Assembly (NCBI RefSeq): GCF_003337235.1
Contig: NZ_QPJC01000009.1
Coordinates: forward strand, 62,001 to 126,000
Direction: 5' to 3'
Length of the DNA: 64,000 nucleotides
From: Halopolyspora algeriensis
GTDB lineage: Bacteria > Actinomycetota > Actinomycetes > Mycobacteriales > Pseudonocardiaceae
Shown: positions 33,333-42,383 of the stretch, in pieces
How positions within the stretch are numbered: the first letter of the stretch is position 1
Layout of the letters: the number at the start of each line of letters is the position of its first letter
Translations under genes and position numbers: made by a program
Notes under the pieces: model-generated
The model's input: the letters and a program-made list of their open reading frames with translations, nothing else
The model's database searches: none
What the model was told of the DNA's origin: nothing

Positions 33333-35143
33333 GCACTCTCCTTGGCATCCATGGCGACCGCAGGGTGGGAGTAGGCCGTCCCGGCCGGCTCGTATCCGGG
33401 CATCCGCCAGGTCACGGTGTGCTCGATCGGCCCGTTGGGCAGCCACGGCTGCTCCTCGACGGCGGCGTCGACATGGTAGTACCCGCGCTCGACGACACCG
33501 ACGGCCGCGTCGATGACCTTGTAGTCCTGGGTTTTCCTGTGAATGGGCTGCGACTCGATCCAGACGACGACGCACTCGCCGGGGGAGAAGTGGCAACGCT
33601 GCTGCACGGCCGTGATGGTCTGCTCGTTGTGCAGATGGGCGTCCCCGAACTGCCACCCCACGAGGGTCGTGCAGGTGAACTCGCCTTCCCGGATGCGATA
33701 GTTCTCGAGCTCGTCGAGGTGCCGCATCATCAGCGACATCAACGCGCGGCCCTGGCTGTGCAGAGTGCGCCACGCGACCGCCTTCTGCATGAAGATCTCG
33801 GCGACCTCCTTGCCGTACGCGGCGGAGAGCTGATCGACCTGGTTGTCGTTGAACTTGGTCAGGTGCTGATTGAGCTTGTTCTCGACCTCGTCACCGCGGA
33901 ATGCCCACAGGGCCGACGCCCAGTTGCCTGCGTACTGGCGCATCGACGGCAGGAACGACACCAGGTCGGGACGCAGGTTGCCGAGGATCGGGAAGGCCAC
34001 GAAGGCCGCGAAGACCAGCAGCAGGATCCACGGCGAGCTCACATCGGCAAGGCCGTAGCCGTCACCGGCCGGGAAACCGGCGAAGAGCCAGACGGGGGCG
34101 AACATGTAGAAGACGTTCCACTCCAGCGGCACCGCCAGCGGGAAGGTGGAGGTGATGAAGATGTGGAACAGGATCATGCCGGCAATCGCCAGCCACGTGA
34201 CGGCCATGTTCGTCGAAAACAGCAGGACCAGCGGCAGGACCAGCTCGACGACGGTGCCGCCGATGTGCGCGAAGGTCCAGGTGACCTTCGAGGGGCGCAT
34301 GTCGTCGGGGAAGTCGCGGTAGAGCGAACGCTTGAACCGCTTGGACGTCAGCCACGGCGTATTGCTCAGCATCGGCGGGACCACATTGGTGAAGTGACGC
34401 CCGAACTTCGAGACACCGGCACCGAACCAAACGGTGACCAGAGCGACCTTGGCCGCAAGAACCATGTCGACGTGACTGCTGAAGAGGCCGAAGAAGAACA
34501 TCACCGCGAGGTACTGCTCGGAACGGGCCGCGAGGAACACGACGCGGTCGCGCAGCCCCATCGCGATGATGAGGCCGACGTAGGTCAGCAGACCCCACTG
34601 GGGCAGCAGTCCCACGTCGCTGCCCGGCAGCGCACCGGTCGTCACACCGGGACTGACCAGCAGGAACAGCAACGTCGCCAGCAGTGCGAAGTACAGCGCA
34701 ACGTCGAAGGTGGTGCGGTGGTCGCCCTTGGTGAAAGGAACGGCCCTCTGCCAGGGAGGAAGTCGCAGGGTGCCCCGCCGCGTCCAGTACCGCCAACCAC
34801 CGGTGAACGGCGAGAACTTGAAAGCCAGCGGGCCGGACGATGACGCGTATCCGGTGATTTCGAACAGAATGGTCCAGACCATCAGTTTCTGGTAGACGAT
34901 CAGTTCGCCCCACCAGGCGCCGAATTCGCCGAAACTCAGACCGGGAGTGGTGATCCCGACGATGGCGACGCCGGCCAGAACGTAGAAGATCAGCTTGTAC
35001 ACGTACAGCATGTTCATCGTCTTCGGACTGCCGAATCCGTATTCGGCCCAGTGCGTCGCCTGCAGACGCATCCGATCCATGAAAGGCATGTCGCCGTAGG
35101 CCGCAGGGTCGACCGGTGGCATGTCTGCCGTCTTGAAACCCAT
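33329..35143 (-). CDS. DUF3556 transmembrane protein
   Basis: A 604-residue protein starting MGFKTADMPPVDPAAYGDMP, typical of DUF3556 proteins of mycobacteria and relatives. About eight to ten hydrophobic segments occupy residues 45-385, for example LMVWTILFEITGYASSSG and TVVELVLPLVLLFS. A soluble C-terminal region of about 210 residues follows, with WQFGDAHLHNEQTITAVQQR. The N-terminal part resembles HTTM-type (vitamin-K gamma-carboxylase-like) membrane folds. Function is unknown; coupling to the desaturase-like gene suggests lipid or isoprenoid modification. Confidence 0.85.
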   Translation of the reverse strand: MGFKTADMPPVDPAAYGDMPFMDRMRLQATHWAEYGFGSPKTMNMLYVYKLIFYVLAGVAIVGITTPGLSFGEFGAWWGELIVYQKLMVWTILFEITGYASSSGPLAFKFSPFTGGWRYWTRRGTLRLPPWQRAVPFTKGDHRTTFDVALYFALLATLLFLLVSPGVTTGALPGSDVGLLPQWGLLTYVGLIIAMGLRDRVVFLAARSEQYLAVMFFFGLFSSHVDMVLAAKVALVTVWFGAGVSKFGRHFTNVVPPMLSNTPWLTSKRFKRSLYRDFPDDMRPSKVTWTFAHIGGTVVELVLPLVLLFSTNMAVTWLAIAGMILFHIFITSTFPLAVPLEWNVFYMFAPVWLFAGFPAGDGYGLADVSSPWILLLVFAAFVAFPILGNLRPDLVSFLPSMRQYAGNWASALWAFRGDEVENKLNQHLTKFNDNQVDQLSAAYGKEVAEIFMQKAVAWRTLHSQGRALMSLMMRHLDELENYRIREGEFTCTTLVGWQFGDAHLHNEQTITAVQQRCHFSPGECVVVWIESQPIHRKTQDYKVIDAAVGVVERGYYHVDAAVEEQPWLPNGPIEHTVTWRMPGYEPAGTAYSHPAVAMDAKESA

Positions 35144-35216
35144 TGCTGCTCCTCGATTGCGCAGGGGGTGTCACCGCGAGGAACGCTCGCGTTGTCGTCG
35201 AAGGCGGAGTGAAATG

Positions 35217-36671
35217 TCAGATGTGCTGCAGCCTGCTCCTGAGAGCAGGTTTGTCGACCTTTCCGACGGAGTTCTTCGGCAGGTCCTCGAGAATCTCGAT
35301 GTGCTCGGGAACCTTGGCGCGCATCAACTGCAGGCGGCAGTGCTCGAGCACGTCATCCGCGGTCAGCGACGAATCCGGATACAGCGACACGTACGCCACG
35401 GGTACTTCTCCGAAGACAGGATCGGGGCGGCCGACGACGGTGGCTTCGAGCACGCCCTCGAGGCTCGTCAGGACCGTCTCGATCTCCTTGGGGTAGAGGT
35501 TCTCGCCACCACGGATGATCATGTCCTTGACGCGGTCGACGATGCGCAGATAGCCGTCCTCGTCGAGGACACCGACGTCGCCGGTGTGCAGCCAGCCGTC
35601 CCGGATCGTCTCGGCGGTCGTGTCGGGGCGGTTGAGGTAGCCGCGCATCACGGTGGGTCCCGCGACGACGACCTCACCGCGTTGGCCGGCCGGCAGCAGT
35701 TCTCCGCTCTCGGACATGACGCCGATCGTTTGACCGGGCAACGCCGGCCCGACGGTGCCGGGTTTGCGAACTCCGTCGATCGGGTTGCAGGCGGACGCGC
35801 ACGTTCCCTCGGTCAGGCCGTAACCCTCGACCATGACGAAGCCGAATCGTTCTTGGCAACGATGCAGCAGTTCCTCCGATGCCGGAGCCGCACCACAAAC
35901 GGTGAACCGCAGCGATGAGGTATCGGGGCGGACGTCCTCGGGCAGCGATGCGAGCAGGGCGTAGATCGTCGGAACGGCCGAGAAATAGGTCGGACGCAGC
36001 TTTTCCACGTGGTCGAAGAATTGACCGGCCGAGAATTGTCCCACCACGCTGAGCTGACCGCCCGAACGCCAAATCGACAGTGCACTGACCATGATGGCGT
36101 TGACGTGGAACAGCGGCAGCACCAGCAGGCAGTGATCATCGCTGGTCAGACCGAAGTGCGCGGCCATCGTCGACGACATCGCCTCGGCGTTGGCATGATC
36201 GAGCATGACGCCTTTCGGACGACCGGTCGAACCACTGGTGTAGATCAGCAAGCTCAGTTCGTCGCCGACCACAGCGACCGGGTCCGGGCCCTCGCCGTTG
36301 CGGACCAGGTCGTCCACGGCGATGCTCGGGCATCCGCCACTGGGCGCGTCGGCGTCGAGGTTGACCACGAGTTTCGCGCCGGAATCATGGATCTGGTAGG
36401 TGGCCTCCTGCTCGGTGAACGCGGGGTTCACCGGCGTCGCCGCCGCGCCCAGGCGCCACGCGGCAAGCAAAGTGACCAGCAGCTCGACCCGGTTCGGCAG
36501 CATGATCGCCACGACGTCGCCCGCGCCGAACCCGTGCCCGGCCAGTTGTCCGGCTACCGCGCGAGTCCAATCATCGAGCTCGGCGTAGGTCAGCTCCACC
36601 CGAGCGTCGCGTACCGCCACATGCCCCTGCGCGTCGGCAGGAGCGTTCCACGGCAGGTAGTCGAAAGACAT
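35217..36671 (-). CDS. Acyl-CoA synthetase (AMP-binding, class I adenylate-forming)
   Basis: A 484-residue adenylating enzyme activating a carboxylic acid to its CoA ester. Motifs: LLIYTSGSTGRPKGVML (P-loop-like A3), VEGYGLTEGT (A5), GWLHTGDVGVLDEDGYLRIV (A7), DRVKDMIIRGGENLYPKEIE (A8) and the catalytic Lys near the end (PKNSVGKVDK). The ATG at 36671 has GAGGAG upstream. It lies upstream of the DUF3556/desaturase-like pair on the same strand with about 70 bases between, so probably one operon. Confidence 0.9.
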   Translation of the reverse strand: MSFDYLPWNAPADAQGHVAVRDARVELTYAELDDWTRAVAGQLAGHGFGAGDVVAIMLPNRVELLVTLLAAWRLGAAATPVNPAFTEQEATYQIHDSGAKLVVNLDADAPSGGCPSIAVDDLVRNGEGPDPVAVVGDELSLLIYTSGSTGRPKGVMLDHANAEAMSSTMAAHFGLTSDDHCLLVLPLFHVNAIMVSALSIWRSGGQLSVVGQFSAGQFFDHVEKLRPTYFSAVPTIYALLASLPEDVRPDTSSLRFTVCGAAPASEELLHRCQERFGFVMVEGYGLTEGTCASACNPIDGVRKPGTVGPALPGQTIGVMSESGELLPAGQRGEVVVAGPTVMRGYLNRPDTTAETIRDGWLHTGDVGVLDEDGYLRIVDRVKDMIIRGGENLYPKEIETVLTSLEGVLEATVVGRPDPVFGEVPVAYVSLYPDSSLTADDVLEHCRLQLMRAKVPEHIEILEDLPKNSVGKVDKPALRSRLQHI

Positions 36672-36805
36672 CGTGCAACTCCTCGGTGTGATGTGCACCG
36701 CATTCTCTGTGGCACATGACACTAAGGGGCGGCAGGACGTCCGCCTACGGCCTGCTTCGACGAAGTTCAGCAGCCGATTTGGCGAAAATGCACAAGACCG
36801 GGTGG

Positions 36806-38131
36806 TCAAGTCATCCGAGTGACACCGGCCGAGTCAGGCTGCGGCTTGAGCACCACGTGTCCGAGCAGGTGACACACCTGGAGCGCCAGATCGAGGTCGA
36901 ACCGGCCGTCCTCGAGCAGGCGACCGCGCTCCTTCTCGGCCTTCTCGAGGCGGTACTTGACGGTGTTGCGGTGCAGCGCAAGCTCTTTGGAGGTCTTCAC
37001 GTAGTTGTCGCCGGTGCGCAGGAAGACGCGCACGGTTTCGCGCAGCCGCTCGGCAGCCTCGGTGTCGGCACCCAGAGGTCCGAGGACCTCTCCCACCCAG
37101 CGGCGCGTCGCCGAGAGATCCCTGGCCAGCATGGCCACGATCACCACGCCGTCGTCGCCGTAGTACGCAAGGCGACCTTGCGGTGGGGAAGCAACGCTCG
37201 CCACGCCCTTGATCGCTTCGGCCTGCTCGTGGCTGTGGCGAAACCCTTCGACCCCCGGTGCGGGCTTGCCGATCGCGAGCCGAATGCCGCGCATCTTGCG
37301 CACGGCCGGGTGCGACCGGACGGCATCGATCGACGGTGCGTTCACTCCCCCGATCCAGACCCATGCCGTGCTGCGGTCGACAGGCGTGCACAAGGGCGGG
37401 ACCACGCTGCCCAGCGCCGTGGCCACCGTGGTGGCCAGCGACGAGAGAACGTCGGCCTGGTCGGCTCCCTGGCTGATCCCCTCGATCCACAGGACCGCCG
37501 CAATGTGCGTCTGATCGAGCCGGTATCCCGTCTTCGCCGCGAATTCGGCGGCATTCATCGTGTGGCGCTCGAGCACCCGGTGCACGAGTGTCGAGGTCTC
37601 ACTGGCAGCCCGCTCGAGAAGTGCCCGTCGCTCCTGCTCGTGGGCGTCCAGCACGACACCCGTGATCCAATCGACGTACTTGTGCATCCACCCCGCGAGG
37701 TGGTGCAGCAGCCGCAGCTTCAGATCGGACGAGCAATCCAGCTGCTGGATCTCCTCGAACATGTTGGCCAGCATGTCGTCGGAGCCGATGTGGTAGGCGC
37801 GTCGCAGCGACGCCGAGGGCACACCGGCGCGGGCCAGGCGGATCGCGTACTCGGTCGCGGCGGTGATCGGCTGCATGTGCTCGAGCGGAATGTTGTTCCC
37901 GATCATGTGCAGGATCGTGGCGATGTTGCCCTCGACGCTGGCGTGCAGCATGTCGGTCAGCTCGGGATCGTCGAGGCTTTCGATCGCGTCCTCGATCGCC
38001 GTGTTCATGCTCGCGTTCAGCTCGGCGAAGCGGTGCTGAAGACGGGCGCTGACCAGCGCAGCCAGCGAGAACACTTCCTCGGCGCCGGGATCGTCGGCCG
38101 GAACCAGGCGCCGCTCGAGCGCACCGCTCAT
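36806..38131 (-). CDS. PucR/CdaR-type helix-turn-helix transcriptional regulator
   Basis: A 441-residue regulator. The C-terminal HTH_30 domain reads TVRVFLRTGDNYVKTSKELA followed by LHRNTVKYRLEKAEK, the signature of PucR/CdaR proteins. The N-terminal part, with SASLRRAYHIGSDDMLANMF and WMHKYVDWITGVV, is an RsbRD-type four-helix sensing region, and a GGDEF-like degenerate segment lies between. It is encoded between the acyl-CoA synthetase operon (same strand) and the divergent aldehyde dehydrogenase gene and is the likely regulator of both. GAGG precedes the ATG at 38131. Confidence 0.87.
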   Translation of the reverse strand: MSGALERRLVPADDPGAEEVFSLAALVSARLQHRFAELNASMNTAIEDAIESLDDPELTDMLHASVEGNIATILHMIGNNIPLEHMQPITAATEYAIRLARAGVPSASLRRAYHIGSDDMLANMFEEIQQLDCSSDLKLRLLHHLAGWMHKYVDWITGVVLDAHEQERRALLERAASETSTLVHRVLERHTMNAAEFAAKTGYRLDQTHIAAVLWIEGISQGADQADVLSSLATTVATALGSVVPPLCTPVDRSTAWVWIGGVNAPSIDAVRSHPAVRKMRGIRLAIGKPAPGVEGFRHSHEQAEAIKGVASVASPPQGRLAYYGDDGVVIVAMLARDLSATRRWVGEVLGPLGADTEAAERLRETVRVFLRTGDNYVKTSKELALHRNTVKYRLEKAEKERGRLLEDGRFDLDLALQVCHLLGHVVLKPQPDSAGVTRMT

Positions 38132-38341
38132 TCGGCACCTCGCGGAACCGGCGGCACGCTGTGCATGGTGACGCTCCTTCCCGGCGTTCCTCGCACGAGC
38201 ATTGTGCATCATCGACAACGCTCTTGGAACAGGTCTCGCAGAACGGCTCACGCACTCCTCGAGATTGTCCGCCGCGAGCGACAGCGCCTCGGCGGGCAGG
38301 CACACCACTCCCCCGAGCCGGCGGGTCGCACAGAACCAACC

Positions 38342-38367
38342 GTAATGTGTATACAGTATGCTATTAC
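38342..38367. promoter_or_regulatory. AT-rich palindromic element between pucR-like and aldehyde dehydrogenase genes
   Basis: A 26-base AT-rich stretch begins with GTAAT and ends with ATTAC, and contains the perfect palindrome TGTATACA (38348-38355) followed by a TATGCT that could be a -10 box. It stands out in GC-rich surroundings and lies 54 bases before the aldehyde dehydrogenase ATG. It is a plausible promoter/operator for the divergent pair; the binding protein is inferred to be the PucR-type regulator. Confidence 0.5.
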
Positions 38368-38420
38368 TGAGCTAGTGTTGATCCGCGCACTGTGCCGCAG
38401 AGAATGGAGGCCTACGCTCC

Positions 38421-39782
38421 ATGTACACAGTCACCAACCCGACCACGGGCGAACTGGTCGAGGAGATCAAGAACTCCACCGATGAGGAGGTCCGGGCGGC
38501 GATCGAGCGCGTCCACCACGGGTACGCGTCGTGGCGGCGTCGACCGGTCGCCGAGCGCGCGAAGATCGCCTCGCGTGCGGCGGAACTGTTCGCCGAACGC
38601 GCCGACGAGCTGGCCGCGATCATGACGCAGGAAATGGGCAAACGCATCAACGAGGGCCGCGGCGAGATCGGCATCGTCGTCGACATCTTCAACTACTACG
38701 CGGACAACGGTCCGACGCTGCTGGCGGACGAGCCGCTGCCGATCAACGGCGGCGAGGCGGTCATCAGGAAGGAATCCATCGGCGCGCTGCTCGGTGTCAT
38801 GCCGTGGAACTTTCCGTGCTACCAGGTCGCCAGATTCGTGGCGCCGAACCTGGTGCTCGGCAACACGATCCTGCTCAAGCACGCGTCCATCTGCCCGCGG
38901 TCGGCGACCGCGATCGCGCAGATCCTGCACGATGCGGGAGTGCCCGAAGACGCGTATGTGAACACCTTCGCCTCCAGCTCGCAGATCCCGTGGATACTCA
39001 CGGACTCGCGCATCCAGGGGGTGTCGCTGACCGGCAGTGAGCAGGCGGGGATCTCCGTCGCCGCCGAGGCGGGCAGGAATCTGAAGAAGTCGGTCCTGGA
39101 GCTCGGCGGGTCCGACCCGCTGATCGTGCTGGACACCGACGACATGGACGCCACCGTGAAGACCACCGCGACGGCGCGGATGCGCAACTGTGGCCAGTCG
39201 TGCAACGCGCCGAAGCGGATGATCGTCATGGACGACATCTACGAGGAGTTCGTCGACCGGCTGACCGAGCACGTGGCCGAGCACTACCTGCCGGGTGACC
39301 CTGCGGACCCGGAGACGAAGCTGCCGCCGCTGGCCTCCGCCGAGGCGGCCGACGAGGTGGCCGCTCAGGTCGAGAAAGCCGTCAGTCAGGGCGCGACGCT
39401 GCGCACCGGTGGCCACCGCGTCGACAGGCCCGGTGCCTACCTGGAGGCCACCGTGCTGACCGACGTGACTCCCGAGATGGATGCCTACACCGAGGAGATC
39501 TTCGGTCCGGTCGTGCTGGTCTTCCGCGCACGAACCGAGGACGAAGCGGTCGCGCTCGCCAACGACACACCGTTCGGGCTGGGCGCCAGCGTGTTCGGCA
39601 CCGACCGGGAGCGAGCACGCCGCGTCGCCGAGCAGATCGAGGCGGGCATGGTGTATCTGAACAGAGCCGGCGGTTCGCAGGCCGATCTTCCCTTCGGCGG
39701 CATCAAGCGTTCCGGCATCGGTCGAGAGCTCGGCCCGCTCGGCATGGAGGAATTCATGAACAAGAAGTCCATCCGCCTGTAG
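38421..39782 (+). CDS. NAD(P)-dependent aldehyde dehydrogenase (succinate-semialdehyde dehydrogenase-like)
   Basis: A 453-residue ALDH. Catalytic Cys261 lies in GQSCNAPKR and the general-base Glu227 in LELGGSDP; Asn130 (MPWNFP) completes the oxyanion hole. The CGQSC(x)APKR sequence is typical of succinate-semialdehyde/short aliphatic aldehyde dehydrogenases. The protein lacks about 30 N-terminal residues found in longer ALDHs, as GabD-type enzymes often do. It is divergent from the PucR-type regulator gene and followed by a strong hairpin, so probably monocistronic. Confidence 0.88.
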   Translation: MYTVTNPTTGELVEEIKNSTDEEVRAAIERVHHGYASWRRRPVAERAKIASRAAELFAERADELAAIMTQEMGKRINEGRGEIGIVVDIFNYYADNGPTLLADEPLPINGGEAVIRKESIGALLGVMPWNFPCYQVARFVAPNLVLGNTILLKHASICPRSATAIAQILHDAGVPEDAYVNTFASSSQIPWILTDSRIQGVSLTGSEQAGISVAAEAGRNLKKSVLELGGSDPLIVLDTDDMDATVKTTATARMRNCGQSCNAPKRMIVMDDIYEEFVDRLTEHVAEHYLPGDPADPETKLPPLASAEAADEVAAQVEKAVSQGATLRTGGHRVDRPGAYLEATVLTDVTPEMDAYTEEIFGPVVLVFRARTEDEAVALANDTPFGLGASVFGTDRERARRVAEQIEAGMVYLNRAGGSQADLPFGGIKRSGIGRELGPLGMEEFMNKKSIRL

Positions 39783-39798
39783 GCAACATCGGCCGGCG

Positions 39799-39822
39799 GG
39801 GCCGGCTCTGCCGAGCCGGCCC
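39799..39822 (+). terminator. Hairpin after aldehyde dehydrogenase gene
   Basis: GGGCCGGCTC pairs perfectly with GAGCCGGCCC over a TGCC loop, 16 bases after the stop codon. Beyond it, about 220 bases hold no gene I recognise. Confidence 0.75.
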
Positions 39823-40045
39823 TGCCGAGAGGACGAACAGCACGGTCATCCTGCTACCACGGGGATCTGCCCACAGGCATACCTCGGTTCCTCCGTGCTG
39901 CGCAGCGCGACCTCGTTCGACTGCGGAGTGAGAGACGGCGGCGGCACGAGAACTGCCGAGTACGGCGATGGCACTGCCGTCCGCCGGAGCGGCCACCGTT
40001 TCGCCGCTCCAACGGAGTGTTTTCCTGCCCTGCTGAGCTGCCTGA

Positions 40046-40246
40046 TCAGTGCGAACGAACGCCTGCGCTCTCCGATGTGTCTGCGGCATGGTCCCGGAGC
40101 GCTCCGGCCAACTGCTCCAAGCCCTCGGCCAACGTCCGGCACTGCGCACCACTCACCCGACCTTCCGGCAAGGCATGAGCCACATCGTCGAGTTCCCATT
40201 GCGCCCGGCGCAGCAGAACCGCCAGACGCGCTGCTCGGCTGGTCAT
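40046..40246 (-). CDS. Small hypothetical helical protein
   Basis: A 66-residue protein starting MTSRAARLAVLLRRAQWELD and ending in a helical segment (TLAEGLEQLAGALRDHA). It is predicted to be mostly alpha-helical and I cannot assign it to a named family. The ATG at 40246 lies seven bases after the stop of the zinc-finger gene, so the two form a small operon. The pairing of such a helical protein with the CxxCW zinc-finger protein is the main reason to accept it as real. Confidence 0.5.
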   Translation of the reverse strand: MTSRAARLAVLLRRAQWELDDVAHALPEGRVSGAQCRTLAEGLEQLAGALRDHAADTSESAGVRSH

Positions 40247-40253
40247 GCCCGCA

Positions 40254-40520
40254 CTATCCACGACCGGCCGCGCGGTCGCGCTCGCGTTGCTCGTCGATGA
40301 GCCGCTGCCAGCAATACCCGCAGGTGGGCCGGTAGATCCAATCCATCTCACTCACCGCCGCCATGGCGACCTCGGCACCGCACACGGTTGTGGCCGATGC
40401 CCTGCCATCCCACCGGCGGCCACCCCGGAAGGCGTGCCGCCTGCCATCGGCAGGGATCGGATGCCAGTAATGCAGTGCGCTCGCGTCCGTGCTGGCCACC
40501 AGTTCTCCAAACTGAGACAA
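40254..40520 (-). CDS. Small zinc-finger-like protein
   Basis: An 88-residue protein with ALHYWHPIPADGRRHAF, a TVCGAEV segment and a C-terminal PTCGYCWQRL. The Cys and His residues form the pattern of small actinobacterial 'zinc finger' proteins often encoded near XRE/DUF397-type regulators. The start is uncertain: TTG at 40520 or GTG at 40499, neither with a good ribosome binding site. It is divergent from the HTH gene that follows. Function unknown; regulation or protein binding is likely. Confidence 0.6.
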   Translation of the reverse strand: MSQFGELVASTDASALHYWHPIPADGRRHAFRGGRRWDGRASATTVCGAEVAMAAVSEMDWIYRPTCGYCWQRLIDEQRERDRAAGRG

Positions 40521-40609
40521 CGTGACTTATGTGAGCCATCATAACGCAACAGCGCTGGACGGGGACAGACAACGACGCGCAATTGAGCCATTCGTGCCAC
40601 GGTCGCCAT

Positions 40610-40807
40610 GTGGCACCTAAACTCCTGACGAGCAGCCAGCTTGCCGACGAGCTGGGCGTAAGCCGCCGCTCGATCGCTCGCTATGTCAGTGCGGGGATTT
40701 TGGAGCCTGAGCTGTACACACCGGGCGGGCAGGCTCGGTTCAGACTGGAGACGGCGAGGGAGCAACTCCGGGAGCATTCCCGAAGGATGCGTGAGGACCG
40801 AGAGTAG
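40610..40807 (+). CDS. MerR/excisionase-type HTH protein
   Basis: A 65-residue protein consisting of little more than one HTH: LLTSSQLADELGVSRRSIAR, then YVSAGILEPELYTPGGQARF as the wing. This is the HTH_17/MerR-like module used by phage excisionases and by small actinobacterial regulators. The GTG at 40610 is chosen because the HTH then starts at the usual residue 5; a TTG nine codons upstream is possible. No integrase gene is present in the window. Confidence 0.65.
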   Translation: MAPKLLTSSQLADELGVSRRSIARYVSAGILEPELYTPGGQARFRLETAREQLREHSRRMREDRE

Positions 40808-40963
40808 GTCGCACCTCGTAACCGTTTCTCATAGCTCGCTGAAAGCAGCACAGAAGGCAGGTGGGCAGGCGATAGCAACCTGCCAGAGCTGAAGCCAAGC
40901 GACCGGCCGGAGAGCCAAGCTACGTTCCCTTCGGGAAGTTCCCCGCTGTGCCAAGCTGAACGC

Positions 40964-41299
40964 ATGACGTGCGCCGCAACCACGAAGGCCGGTAAGCCAT
41001 GCCCGATCGAAGCTCGGCCCTCCGGGTTCTGCCACGTGCACGATCCAGCCGTGCAGTGCGAAGCAATCATCCGGAAGGGAACACGGTGCACGGTCGCCAC
41101 GAGTGGGGACAGTACGAGCACCACCGAGAGCGCGATCAGAGCTCCGAACCCGAAGGCTCGCAAGCTGACCTTGGGTCAGTTGCTCACAAAAGCCGGCAAA
41201 CGAGGGACCGGACAACGCGGATGCAGACCAGCTTCCGTTGTTTGCTTCATCCGTGGTGCTGGACCCGTGCTCGGCCCCATCAGCACGGTCAGTGTCTAA
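40964..41299 (+). CDS. Cys-rich small protein (DUF5763-like repeats)
   Basis: A 111-residue frame with two tandem Cys motifs: CAATTKAGKPCPIEA ending in FCHVHDP, then QCEAIIRKGTRCTVA. The pattern C-x-A-x-T-K-x-G-x-x-C with a FCHxH is that of DUF5763-type zinc-binding modules, usually found near phage or mobile genes. The C-terminal half after about residue 65 is nondescript. It converges on the restriction gene, the two stops overlapping by four bases. Confidence 0.55.
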   Translation: MTCAATTKAGKPCPIEARPSGFCHVHDPAVQCEAIIRKGTRCTVATSGDSTSTTESAIRAPNPKARKLTLGQLLTKAGKRGTGQRGCRPASVVCFIRGAGPVLGPISTVSV

Positions 41300-42198
41300 T
41301 CAGGGAGTGAACTCGCTCGAGCAAAGTGGCCATTCGGCAATTCGTAGATGCAGCTAATACCCTGCTTTTCCAGCAGTTGCACAAGGTCATTCGAGGGGTG
41401 CGAGGGCACGAGAATAGCCAAGCTTGTGTGCTCAACAAAGCGCGCGTAGTCAAGGAGTTGACCAAGAGCGAGGTGCATGTAGTGCCTCGCTGCTGAGCCT
41501 TTTGCTTCGATGAGTTCGCCGGTAACCTTGTCGAAAAGGTCAGTGTACAGTGGTCGCACCGTGCCAGGTACTTGGATCTCATGACGGACGAGCTCTCCAC
41601 CATTTTGGGTTAACCACGATTGGTAACGCCGAACAAGTCCAGCTTTACGGAGCTCTGCTTCCGTGGCGCCAGCAATGGAGCTGGAATTAAGCGCCTCAGC
41701 ATCTTGGCTCTCGACGGGAAGTTCTGTGACCTGAGGTTCCTCGGCCGAGACAACAGAGGGGACCTGGTCAATCGGCCAGAGCCTGAAGACGAGAACGTTG
41801 CGCACTTCGCTGTTGCGGTCAGGGGCTTGCTCAACAGAGTATGGCTGAACAGGATCCGGCTGATACTCTCCTAAGTATCGAACTTGTGCATGACCGGCTG
41901 ACTCGAAGAGGCGCAATGCCACGCCATCTCGAAGAATTGCCTTATTTCCTCGTGTCAGCTGCTGATCACCCTCCTGACCCTCACCCGTGTACATAAAGGA
42001 CCCATCGACCCGGGATTCGTCAAAGTTGTAGCCGTACTCCTTACCCACTTCTCCAGTAAAGAGTAAGATGTTTCCCGTCTTTGGCGCGGGCGCTATCCCT
42101 GACTGCCTTGATCCACCAAATCGCTCGTGCACCTGACTGCGGCGAACAACTTCACCAACCGTGATGTCCCACGGATATGCATGTGCTCCCATTGTCAC
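41296..42198 (-). CDS. Modification-dependent restriction endonuclease: SRA-like domain plus PD-(D/E)XK nuclease
   Basis: A 300-residue protein of two parts. Residues 15-145 resemble the SRA-like reader of ScoMcrA-type enzymes: HERFGGSRQSGIAPAPKTGN, ILLFTGEVGKEYGYN, and DGSFMYTGEGQEGDQQ with GNKAI. Residues 180-300 carry a PD-(D/E)XK-type site: Asp220 in LYTDLF and ELIEAKG (Glu231, Lys233), then HYMHLALGQLLDYARF. This suggests a type IV enzyme that cuts DNA carrying modified bases. The GTG at 42198 has GAGAGGA upstream. The coding DNA is clearly poorer in GC than its neighbours, a sign of transfer. No methylase is nearby, as expected for type IV. Confidence 0.75.
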   Translation of the reverse strand: MTMGAHAYPWDITVGEVVRRSQVHERFGGSRQSGIAPAPKTGNILLFTGEVGKEYGYNFDESRVDGSFMYTGEGQEGDQQLTRGNKAILRDGVALRLFESAGHAQVRYLGEYQPDPVQPYSVEQAPDRNSEVRNVLVFRLWPIDQVPSVVSAEEPQVTELPVESQDAEALNSSSIAGATEAELRKAGLVRRYQSWLTQNGGELVRHEIQVPGTVRPLYTDLFDKVTGELIEAKGSAARHYMHLALGQLLDYARFVEHTSLAILVPSHPSNDLVQLLEKQGISCIYELPNGHFARASSLPD

Positions 42199-42383
42199 GT
42201 GACATCCTCTCTGATCGACTTCCCCATACCTATACAGGAAGTGCTAGCATTATCGAGCTCTCCGAGTAATTCGGGCGCGATCCCACGAAACAAGGACCGG
42301 TTCATAAGAAGTGGAATTGCCCAACACAACCACCTGTACTTTGCACATGCCTTCCATTCGTGGAATGGCTCTTCCCCGAAGGA

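Noticed and set aside
39846-40199. Minus-strand frame of 117 codons after the aldehyde dehydrogenase gene
   Set aside because: No family features and it overlaps the better-supported small helical protein gene in another frame.
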